Shown here: piece after piece, positions 28,725-36,577 of the stretch
How the letters are laid out: each line of letters begins with the position of its first letter
Numbering within the stretch: the first letter of the stretch is position 1
Assembly (NCBI RefSeq): GCF_023074075.1
Contig: NZ_JADPKT010000086.1
Coordinates: forward strand, 55,126 to 119,125
DNA: 64,000 nucleotides
Reading direction: 5' to 3'
DNA from: Bradyrhizobium sp. 138
GTDB taxonomy: Bacteria; Pseudomonadota; Alphaproteobacteria; Rhizobiales; Xanthobacteraceae
Program-made: the position numbers and the translations under genes
Notes under the pieces: model-generated
What the model was told of the DNA's origin: nothing
Seen by the model: only the letters and a program-made list of their open reading frames with translations
The model's database searches: none

Positions 28725-29480
28725 ATGACCCACCCCTCACCCTGGCGCGCGACGGTGCTGACGCTCTTCCCCGAGATGTTTCCGGGACCGCTCGGCGTGA
28801 GCCTCGCCGGCCGGGCGCTCGCCTCGGGCCTCTGGGAGATCGAAGCGCGGGACATCCGGGCTTCCGCCACCGACCGCCACCGCAGCGTTGACGACACCCC
28901 GGCCGGCGGCGGTCCGGGCATGGTGCTTCGAGCGGATGTTTTGGCGGCTGCGATCGATGCTGCCGAAATCGGCCCGGAGCGGCCTCGCCTGCTGATGAGC
29001 CCGCGTGGTCGGCCATTGACCCAGGCCCGGGTTAGGGAGTTCGCCCGGGGCCCCGGCCCCCTGATCGTTTGCGGGCGGTTCGAGGGGATCGACCAGCGGG
29101 TGATCGACGGGCGGGGCCTGGAGGAGGTCTCGATCGGCGATTACGTGCTGTCTGGGGGCGAAATCGCCGCGATGGCGCTGATCGACGCCTGTGTCAGGCT
29201 CCTGCCGGGGGTGATGGGCAAGGAGGCCTCGGGAACCGAGGAAAGTTTTTCGGACGGCTTGCTCGAGTACCCCCAATACACCCGTCCGCAGCTGTTCGAG
29301 GGGACTCCGATCCCTGAGATCCTGACCTCCGGCGACCACGCCAAGGTCGCCAGCTGGCGGCGGGCGCAATCCGAGGCCCTGACGGCGGCCCGGCGGCCCG
29401 ATTTGTGGGCCCAGATCCCACCCAAGCCGGCGAATCGACCCGGTCGCCAAAAAACGCCAAAAAACAAGACAGACGGGTGA
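28725..29480 (+). CDS. trmD: tRNA (guanine37-N1)-methyltransferase
   Basis: This SPOUT-class enzyme makes m1G37 in tRNAs and prevents +1 frameshifting. The 251-residue protein has DDTPAGGGPGMVLRAD, GRFEGIDQRVID and the knot segment SIGDYVLSGGEIAAMALID. LLEYPQYTRP follows the linker. The C-terminal basic tail (RPGRQKTPKNKTDG) is an extra. It lies 88 bases after the DUF4304 gene rather than directly after rimM. Confidence 0.97.
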   Translation: MTHPSPWRATVLTLFPEMFPGPLGVSLAGRALASGLWEIEARDIRASATDRHRSVDDTPAGGGPGMVLRADVLAAAIDAAEIGPERPRLLMSPRGRPLTQARVREFARGPGPLIVCGRFEGIDQRVIDGRGLEEVSIGDYVLSGGEIAAMALIDACVRLLPGVMGKEASGTEESFSDGLLEYPQYTRPQLFEGTPIPEILTSGDHAKVASWRRAQSEALTAARRPDLWAQIPPKPANRPGRQKTPKNKTDG

Positions 29481-29590
29481 CAAACGCTCCGGCTTGCCTT
29501 ATAGCAGCGGCCAAATCCGCAATGGCTGGATAGACGAATTTTGCGCAGCCCCCCGTTTCCAGGGCTGGGCGCGCCGATGGAGATTTACCC

Positions 29591-29971
29591 ATGAACCTGA
29601 TCAAGCAGCTCGAGCAAGAGCAATTCGACAAGCTGTCCGCCGGCAAGGACATTCCGGAATTCGGTCCCGGCGACACCGTGATCGTCAACGTGAAGGTCGT
29701 CGAAGGCGACCGCACTCGCGTGCAGGCCTATGAGGGCGTCTGCATCGGCCGTTCCGGCGGTGGCCTCAACGAGAGCTTCACCGTGCGCAAGATCTCCTAC
29801 GGCGAGGGCGTGGAGCGCGTGTTCCCGGTGATGTCGCCGATGATCGACTCGATCAAAGTGGTGCGCCGCGGCAAGGTGCGTCGCGCCAAGCTTTATTACC
29901 TGCGTCAACTGCGCGGCAAGTCGGCCCGTATCGTCGAGAAGCAGGACCGCCAAGCGGCCGTCGGCGAGTAA
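29591..29971 (+). CDS. rplS: 50S ribosomal protein L19
   Basis: This large-subunit protein lies at the 30S-50S interface. The 126-residue protein opens MNLIKQLEQEQFDKLSAGKD and contains the conserved RVQAYEGVCIGRSGGG and ESFTVRKISYGEGVERVFP, then KVRRAKLYYLRQLRGKSARI. GGAG lies about eight bases before the start. A T-tailed terminator follows, marking the end of the operon. Confidence 0.98.
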   Translation: MNLIKQLEQEQFDKLSAGKDIPEFGPGDTVIVNVKVVEGDRTRVQAYEGVCIGRSGGGLNESFTVRKISYGEGVERVFPVMSPMIDSIKVVRRGKVRRAKLYYLRQLRGKSARIVEKQDRQAAVGE

Positions 29972-29997
29972 GCTTCGCCCACCAGGCAAGTTTTCGA

Positions 29998-30026
29998 AAG
30001 CGCGGGGCTCGGCTCCGCGCTTTTTT
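29998..30026 (+). terminator. Intrinsic terminator after rplS
   Basis: The stem GCGCGG / CCGCGC encloses a GGCTCGGCT loop and is followed by TTTTTTG, ending the rpsP-rplS cluster. Confidence 0.85.
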
Positions 30027-30039
30027 GTTGCGCGCCACT

Positions 30040-30125
30040 GTCATTGCGAGGAGCCCTTGCGACGAAGCAATCCAGACTGTCTCCGCGGATGCATTTCTGG
30101 ATTGCTTCGCTGCGCTCGCAATGAC
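30040..30125. repeat. Dispersed palindromic repeat, family C, copy 2
   Basis: It begins GTCATTGCGAGGAGCCCTTG and contains GAAGCAATCCAGA / TCTGGATTGCTTC around CTCCGCGGATGCAT. It ends CGCTCGCAATGAC, the inverse of its start. It lies in the 400-bp gap between rplS and leuC. Confidence 0.85.
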
Positions 30126-30168
30126 GAGCCGAAACTCTCGCGCTTTTGCCGCTGCATGCTATATAGCT

Positions 30169-30185
30169 TCTAGAATGTTTCCAGA
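30169..30185. promoter_or_regulatory. Candidate Irr-binding iron control element (leuC)
   Basis: TCTAGAATGTTTCCAGA matches the ICE consensus TTTAGAA-N3-TTCTAAA at 11 of 14 defined positions, by my reading. It lies 196 bp upstream of leuC, whose product needs a [4Fe-4S] cluster. Nearby ATGCTATATAGCTT could be a -10 region. Binding by Irr is inferred. Confidence 0.5.
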
Positions 30186-30380
30186 TCGGACCAGCCTCGT
30201 CCCCGTCAAGCGCATCGTCATCGACGATCGCTCGCGGCTGCCTGGCCGGTTCTTCGGACGCTTCGCGACCTCGGCAACGTCAGAGCTTAGCCGCGCAGCC
30301 TAACAGCTGCGCTGACGATTTTGTTGCCCGCGCGCTCTGCCGCGCTCATCGCTGACACACATTCTTCGGAGCTCAAGCTC

Positions 30381-31787
<1,407 letters not shown>

Positions 31788-31882
31788 GCCGCTTCCTGCA
31801 ATTGTAGCGATCGCGGCAAACCGCCGTTAATGCGCATCGCCGACATTGCGCCCTCGCGAGGATTTCGCGAGGACGCGGGGCC

Positions 31883-32092
31883 ATGGCCAACAAGCCGGAA
31901 TATGTCGACCTGATCAGCGAGGCCACGCGCCAGCATCGCCGGCGCGCGCCGCGCTTGCGCATTGTCGCCAAGCCGGAGCTGGCGGAAACCTCGAAGCTCA
32001 GCCGCTGGCCGGCGGCGATGTTCAGGCAGTGGAAGCTCGAGAACCTGATGCGGTGGAAGTCCGCGTCGTGGAAGCGGAAGGATTGGCTTTAG
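31883..32092 (+). CDS. Small basic hypothetical protein
   Basis: This 69-residue protein is rich in Arg, Lys and Trp and has no signal peptide. It starts MANKPEYVDLISEATRQ and ends with WKLENLMRWKSASWKRKDWL. I do not recognise a domain. It lies 95 bases after leuC on the same strand and ends before a bidirectional terminator, which fits a real gene. A weak ribosome binding site leaves some doubt. Confidence 0.55.
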   Translation: MANKPEYVDLISEATRQHRRRAPRLRIVAKPELAETSKLSRWPAAMFRQWKLENLMRWKSASWKRKDWL

Positions 32093-32106
32093 GTCACCGG
32101 ATGAAC

Positions 32107-32131
32107 AAAGGGCGCCGCTAAGGCGCCCTTT
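32107..32131. terminator. Bidirectional intrinsic terminator
   Basis: A 10-bp stem AAAGGGCGCC / GGCGCCCTTT with a GCTAA loop lies between two convergent genes. It has T or A runs at both ends of the stem. Confidence 0.8.
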
Positions 32132-32146
32132 CCGCTTCGATCGTCC

Positions 32147-32695
32147 TTACCAATACCGGTAGGGATAGTGCCAGCGGCAGACGCGGCGCGGGCCGTAATA
32201 GGTCCAGATGATCCGGCAGCGGCGCGGATAGTGGTAATAGGGGTAATAGCCGCCGACATAATAGCGTCGGTGGAAGTGGCGATGGCCGTAGTGGGGCCGA
32301 TAGATCCCGTAGCGATGAAATCCGCCATAGCGGTGAACGCCACCATAGCGATAGCCACCGCCATGGAAGGCCGGCGCGGCGCGGAAGCCGCCGATATGGC
32401 CACCGCGAAATCCGCCGCCGCGGAAACCGCCGATATGTCCTCCGCCGCCATGGAAGCCGCCACCGCGGAAGCCTCCGCCGCCGTGAAAATGTCCGCCACC
32501 ATGTCCACCACCGCCGTGGCGAACCTGCGTGACGAGGTCGTCGGCCGCAGCCTTGGTCGCGGGTGACGTCGCCGGATTGATCAAGGTCAGCGCTTCAGCG
32601 CGGCGCGCAGTGCCGGCCGACAGCATCAGCGTCGTGGCTGCCGCAATCCCGAGCAAGCGCATCGGGCTTGCCCTGAGACCCAAACTCCTCAGCAT
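32147..32695 (-). CDS. Exported Gly/His/Tyr-rich protein
   Basis: This 182-residue protein has a signal peptide (core about 13-28, likely cleavage after AEA). A repetitive region follows (about 59-115) made of GGGGHGGGHF, GGGFRGGGFHGG and GGHIGGFRGG units. The C-terminus is rich in Tyr, His and Arg (GIYRPHYGHRHFHRRYYVGG). Similar proteins are frequent in Bradyrhizobium and may coat the cell or bind metals through their histidines. That role is inference; no known domain is visible. Confidence 0.75.
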   Translation of the reverse strand: MLRSLGLRASPMRLLGIAAATTLMLSAGTARRAEALTLINPATSPATKAAADDLVTQVRHGGGGHGGGHFHGGGGFRGGGFHGGGGHIGGFRGGGFRGGHIGGFRAAPAFHGGGYRYGGVHRYGGFHRYGIYRPHYGHRHFHRRYYVGGYYPYYHYPRRCRIIWTYYGPRRVCRWHYPYRYW

Positions 32696-32871
32696 GGAAT
32701 CCTCCCTGAATCCTAACAGCGGAGTTGCGATGCTCGTTCCCGGCCCGCGTCATCCCTGTTCATTGCGGTCGCTCCCGGGATTAAATTGCGGACAGCGATG
32801 TGAACGCGCCATGAATGAACGACGCCGGGCCCGGCGCTGCGGCGCAGTGCCGCGATGGAAGGAATTTTGGA

Positions 32872-33163
32872 ATGACAGTCTACGCGATTGCGCAATTGAA
32901 GATGACGGACCGCGCGGCCTATGACCGCTATCAGGCGCGGTTCTTCGATGTCTTCAGGAAGTACAATGGGCGGCTGCTCGCCGCCGATGAGCGCCCGCGC
33001 GTGCTGGAAGGCGCATGGCCGCATGACAAGCTTGTCATGATGTCGTTTCCCGACGAGGCCGCCTTCCTCGCCTTCTCGAACTCGCCCGAATACGAAGAGA
33101 TCTCGCGTGACCGCAAGGCCGGCGACCGTGCTGCTGGTCAAGGGATTTGCGCCCGCCGGCTAG
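32872..33163 (+). pseudogene. DUF1330 family gene with a C-terminal frameshift
   Basis: The first about 80 codons encode a normal DUF1330 protein (MTVYAIAQLKMTDRAAYDRY, then HDKLVMMSFPDEAAF and SPEYEEISRDRKAG). At about 33121-33127 the frame shifts. The other frame encodes the expected ending ATVLLVKGFAPAG and a stop at 33161-33163, four bases from the convergent gene. The expected ...GAC GCG ACC... appears as ...GAC C..., consistent with loss of one copy of a GCGAC repeat. Read straight on, the frame runs over the opposite-strand genes to 33738, which is not credible protein. It is either a real mutation or a sequencing error. Confidence 0.75.
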
Positions 33164-33166
33164 GCG

Positions 33167-33436
33167 TCACCAGAACGGCCCGTAGCCGAACACGAACGGT
33201 GCGGGCACGCCGTAAGGGTAGGGACGGTAATAGACGGGCCGCGCGTAATAGCGTGGATCGCGACGTACAGCAGGCCGCGCCATGTGATGGGTTCGCACTG
33301 GTCGCCGCGCGTCGAAAACCGCGATCCCCGCCGAGGCCTCCGGCACCGTCACCCGCGGCGCTGCGAACGCGCGAGGCAGGCCAGCGGCAAGTGCGACGGC
33401 GACGGCCAGTGCCACGCTATTTCGTTGGCGGGGCAT
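33167..33436 (-). CDS. Small exported Tyr/Pro-rich protein
   Basis: This 89-residue protein has a signal peptide (about 1-25, ending RAFA) and a C-terminus rich in Tyr, Pro and Phe (YYARPVYYRPYPYG and FVFGYGPFW). I chose the ATG at 33436 because it gives the signal peptide. The gene lies 11 bases after the stop of the next upstream gene on the same strand, so the two probably form a unit. No known domain. Confidence 0.65.
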   Translation of the reverse strand: MPRQRNSVALAVAVALAAGLPRAFAAPRVTVPEASAGIAVFDARRPVRTHHMARPAVRRDPRYYARPVYYRPYPYGVPAPFVFGYGPFW

Positions 33437-33447
33437 CGAGCCGGGCC

Positions 33448-33762
33448 TCAGCCACGGCGCCAGTAGCAGCTCACGCGCGGCACGATCACCGTGCCGCTCG
33501 GCCGGAATTCCTGCACATAGGTGGCGTTGCAGACGCGGACCGCATCCGGACCCGGATTGTAGCGCGGATAGACGCCGTCCGGGCTGTAATAGGGCGTGAC
33601 GCGCAAGCGCGCCGGGGGTCGCTTGCGTGGCCGGGGAACATCGTCCGGCGAGGCCGCTTGGGCGAGGCGGATCCCGGGGCTCGCCGTCTGGGCCTCGGCG
33701 CCAACGCAAAACTGCGAAAACAACCCCATGCACAGTAGCGTCAGCGCTGTTTTCGCTCGCAT
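33448..33762 (-). CDS. Small exported conserved hypothetical protein
   Basis: This protein of about 104 residues has a signal peptide (ALTLLCMGLFSQFCVGAEAQ) and a mature part with RKRPPARLRVTPYYSPDGVY, then RVCNATYVQEFRPSGTVIVP and a closing SCYWRRG. Two cysteines could form a disulfide. The ATG at 33762 has GGCGGA just upstream; a GTG at 33774 is an alternative. Proteins with this layout are common in bradyrhizobia, but I know no function. Confidence 0.75.
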   Translation of the reverse strand: MRAKTALTLLCMGLFSQFCVGAEAQTASPGIRLAQAASPDDVPRPRKRPPARLRVTPYYSPDGVYPRYNPGPDAVRVCNATYVQEFRPSGTVIVPRVSCYWRRG

Positions 33763-33884
33763 TTTTCCGCCCACCTGAAACGTCCGTTCGAGACCCCACG
33801 CTCCCCGTTTTGGAAGCGCCCGTCAACCTCGCCGCGCTTATAAAGCGGGATGCATCGCCAAGGAACCCGCGCTAAGAGGGTGGC

Positions 33885-34283
33885 ATGTGGACGGAATTGA
33901 AAGCTCCCTCGCTGGCCGAGATGGAAGCGACGGCGCACGAGATCTTCGAGGCCCTGCCGGCGGAATTTCGCAAGCTCTGCGAGGGCGTGATCATCCGCGT
34001 CGACGACTTCCCGACCGAGGAAGTGCTGGACGAGATGGAGTGCGAGAGCGAGTTCGACCTGCTCGGGCTGTTCCAGGGCATTGGCCTGCCGCAGCAGAGC
34101 CTTGGCGACGTGGCGCGGCTGCCCAACATGGTCTGGCTCTACCGCCGACCGATCCTGGACTATTGGGCCGAGCACGACGAGAGCCTCGGCCACATCGTCC
34201 GCCACGTCCTGATCCACGAGATCGGCCACCATTTCGGCCTCTCGGACGACGATATGGCCGCGATTGAGGCCAAGGCAGAGTAG
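33885..34283 (+). CDS. Minimal zincin metallopeptidase family protein
   Basis: This 132-residue cytoplasmic protein of the zincin_1 family carries the zinc-binding motif HEIGHHFGLSDDD at about residues 111-123 (HExxH plus a downstream acidic ligand). An acidic N-terminus includes EVLDEMECESEFDLLG, and the family's LYRRPILDYW precedes the motif. These small proteins are predicted peptidases, but activity is rarely shown. It lies 80 bases upstream of leuD and could share its transcript. Confidence 0.9.
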   Translation: MWTELKAPSLAEMEATAHEIFEALPAEFRKLCEGVIIRVDDFPTEEVLDEMECESEFDLLGLFQGIGLPQQSLGDVARLPNMVWLYRRPILDYWAEHDESLGHIVRHVLIHEIGHHFGLSDDDMAAIEAKAE

Positions 34284-34363
34284 ATCTGCCCAATTCGGCC
34301 TAGGATTCCCGCCCCGATCGCGATAGATACCTGTTCCCTAGACCTATCCGGGAAAGCGCAACC

Positions 34364-34969
34364 ATGGACAAGTTCACCACGCTGGAAGGCGTCGCGGCGC
34401 CGCTGAAGATCATCAATGTCGACACCGACATGATCATTCCGAAGCAGTACCTGAAGACCATCAAGCGCACCGGCCTTGGCAAGGGGCTCTTCTCCGAGCA
34501 GCGCTACAAGGACGATGGCAGCGAGAACCCGGATTTCGTCCTCAACCAGCCGGCCTATCGCAATGCCAAGGTGCTGGTCGCCGGCGATAATTTCGGCTGC
34601 GGCTCGAGCCGCGAGCACGCGCCCTGGGCGCTGCTCGATTTCGGCATCCGCTGCGTGATCTCGACCTCGTTCGGCGATATCTTCTACAACAACTGCTTCA
34701 AGAACGGCATTCTGCCGATCCGCGTTTCGCAGGAAGACCTCGACAAGTTGTTCGACGACGCCGAGCGCGGCGCCAACGCGACGCTGACAATCGACCTGCC
34801 GAACCAGGAGATCCGCGGTCCCGACGGCGGCAAGGTCAAGTTCGAGATCGACCCGTTCCGCAAGCACTGCCTGATCAACGGCCTCGACGACATCGGTCTC
34901 ACGATGGAGAAGAAAGCCTCGATCGATACCTACGAAGACAAGCTCAAGCGCGAACGCGCCTGGGCCTGA
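34364..34969 (+). CDS. leuD: 3-isopropylmalate dehydratase small subunit
   Basis: This is the swivel-domain subunit of isopropylmalate isomerase and partners LeuC. The 201-residue protein opens MDKFTTLEGVAAPLKIINVD, has MIIPKQYLKT, the substrate-loop motif GDNFGCGSSREHAPWAL, and FKNGILPIRV. The length fits the family. A strong intrinsic terminator lies just after the stop. Confidence 0.97.
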   Translation: MDKFTTLEGVAAPLKIINVDTDMIIPKQYLKTIKRTGLGKGLFSEQRYKDDGSENPDFVLNQPAYRNAKVLVAGDNFGCGSSREHAPWALLDFGIRCVISTSFGDIFYNNCFKNGILPIRVSQEDLDKLFDDAERGANATLTIDLPNQEIRGPDGGKVKFEIDPFRKHCLINGLDDIGLTMEKKASIDTYEDKLKRERAWA

Positions 34970-34986
34970 TCGCAGTTTTTGGTTCG

Positions 34987-35018
34987 AGCCCCGGTGCTGT
35001 CAGCGCCGGGGCTTTTTC
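34987..35018 (+). terminator. Intrinsic terminator after leuD
   Basis: A 12-bp stem AGCCCCGGTGCT / AGCGCCGGGGCT with one G-T pair and a GTC loop is followed by TTTTTCTTTG. Confidence 0.92.
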
Positions 35019-35048
35019 TTTGTCCTGATTATCTCCTAGTGTTCGAGC

Positions 35049-35834
35049 ATGCGCCCCGAGATCGTCACCTTCTGGCATGGCCCGATGGACGCGCTGCGCC
35101 AGACCTGTCTGCGCTCGCAGCTGGCGGCCGGCCACAGGGTCACGGTTTACAGCTTCGACACCATTCCCGGCCTTCCCGCCGGCGTCGCCAACGCGGAAGC
35201 CGAAGCGATCCTGCCGCACGCATTCTCCGAACGGTTGCGGCCACCGCAGCCGGACGGCAGCTGGCGCGACTGGACCACGCTTCAGTTCAGCGATTTCTTC
35301 CGCATGAAGCTGATGGCGAAGGGCCTCGGCCTCTGGCTCGACGCCGACGTGCTGCTCTTGAGGCCCGTCGAGATCGATCCGGCAAAACCCTATTTCGCCT
35401 GGGAGCGGCCGCGCCAGCTCGGCAATTCCGTGATCTATCTGCCGGCCGAACACGGCATCATCGCCGCCTTCGAGGAGCTGATGGAGCAGGAGGAGCTGAC
35501 GCCGAACTGGCTGTCGGTGCGCCACCGCATCACCTTCATGATGCGCCGCCTGCGTGGCGGCTCGAGCCGCCTCTCCGACATCCGCGTTGCGATCTATGGC
35601 CCGGCAGCGCTCACGGCGCTGGCGCGCCGCACCGGCGAGCTCGCTTGCGCGCTGCCGAAGCAGTCGTTCTACGCCGTGCATGCCGAACCGAAACTGTTCT
35701 TCGATCCCTCGAGCTATCTCGGCCTCGTCACCGACCCCGAAATCATCGGCCTGCACATCTCGCCCAAGGGCCGCGGCGGCGAGAAGCCGATCCCGGGCAG
35801 TCTGTATGCGTGGGCGGCGGAGCGGTTCGCTTAG
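35049..35834 (+). CDS. Glycosyltransferase-like protein (DXD sugar-binding, GT32-type)
   Basis: This 261-residue soluble protein has an IVTFWHGPMDALRQTCLRS opening and the DXD segment KGLGLWLDADVLLLRP (Asp at about 98 and 100). In family GT32 the DXD motif coordinates a nucleotide sugar through a metal. The C-terminal ISPKGRGGEKPIPGS is less typical. No polysaccharide genes are adjacent, so the acceptor is unknown. Confidence 0.8.
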   Translation: MRPEIVTFWHGPMDALRQTCLRSQLAAGHRVTVYSFDTIPGLPAGVANAEAEAILPHAFSERLRPPQPDGSWRDWTTLQFSDFFRMKLMAKGLGLWLDADVLLLRPVEIDPAKPYFAWERPRQLGNSVIYLPAEHGIIAAFEELMEQEELTPNWLSVRHRITFMMRRLRGGSSRLSDIRVAIYGPAALTALARRTGELACALPKQSFYAVHAEPKLFFDPSSYLGLVTDPEIIGLHISPKGRGGEKPIPGSLYAWAAERFA

Positions 35835-35836
35835 CT

Positions 35837-35963
35837 CTCGTGCCCCGGACGCAGCGCAGCACCCCTTGGTGATGCGCCGCTGAGCCGGGGCCCAGCATAG
35901 CGGTGAGATGGGTCCCGGCTCTGCGCAGCAGCGTTGCACGCTGCGGCGCGTCCGGGACACGAG
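35837..35963. repeat. Dispersed palindromic repeat, family A, copy 3
   Basis: It starts CTCGTGCCCCGGACGCAGCG and ends GGCGCGTCCGGGACACGAG, so its ends are inverted copies. GGTCCCGGCTCTGCGCAGC lies in the middle. It is the best-formed member of this family in the window. Confidence 0.85.
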
Positions 35964-36055
35964 CTTTACAGCGCTTCCCAGTTTGATCCAGCGCAACGCG
36001 CTCCTGCATCATTGTGCTTAATTCGCTCCAATTCCGCTGTCCGAAGGAGCTGTCC

Positions 36056-36475
36056 ATGAGCACCGCAAGCAGGCCTTATCCCGTCCTCCAGGACCTCATC
36101 GACTCCTTTGCCGACTGGCTGAAGCATCGCCGCGAGATGAACGAGATACGGCGGCTCGATCGCGCCGATTTCGACCGGATCGCCAGCGATCTCAGGATCG
36201 CGCCCGACGATCTGGAGGAGCTGGTTCGTCACGGCAAGCACGCCGCCGACGAATTGGCGAAGATGCTGGAGCAGCTCGGCATCAACGCCGAAGGCCTCGG
36301 CCGCGCGCAGCCGCTGTTGTTGCGTGACCTGGAGCGCGTCTGCTCGCTCTGCAATCACAAGGGACAATGCGACCGCGAGCTGGCCGCCGGCACCGCCGCG
36401 GAGAACTACCACGGCTTCTGCGCCAATGCCTCGACCCTGGAGTCGCTCGATCGCGCGGATCTCGCGCCGCGCTGA
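36056..36475 (+). CDS. DUF6455 family protein with Cys cluster
   Basis: This 139-residue protein is of unknown function. A helical N-terminal half (ADWLKHRREMNEIRRLDRAD) recalls DUF1127-type proteins and is followed by a second domain. The second domain has four cysteines in CSLCNHKGQC and GFC (at about 96, 99, 105 and 122), spaced like a metal or cluster site. The ATG at 36056 has AAGGAG upstream. A broken copy of the N-terminal part lies at 39053-39145. Confidence 0.78.
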   Translation: MSTASRPYPVLQDLIDSFADWLKHRREMNEIRRLDRADFDRIASDLRIAPDDLEELVRHGKHAADELAKMLEQLGINAEGLGRAQPLLLRDLERVCSLCNHKGQCDRELAAGTAAENYHGFCANASTLESLDRADLAPR

Positions 36476-36577
36476 GGCGGCGCGTGAGAATTCCTTGTCC
36501 GCGGTGCACCACCTACCCCTAGTCGCCAGCGGGGAGAGGCGTTCTGGGCCATCGGCCAACCAAAAGTTCGTTCCGCT

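Noticed and set aside
30175..30303. Possible 42-residue peptide before leuC (MFPDRTSLVPVK...)
   Set aside because: Its start lies inside the ICE-like sequence, it has no ribosome binding site and no leucine run expected of an attenuator peptide.
33164..33738. C-terminal extension of the DUF1330 frame
   Set aside because: It overlaps two exported-protein genes on the other strand and reads as random Arg-rich sequence. It exists only because of the frameshift near 33121.
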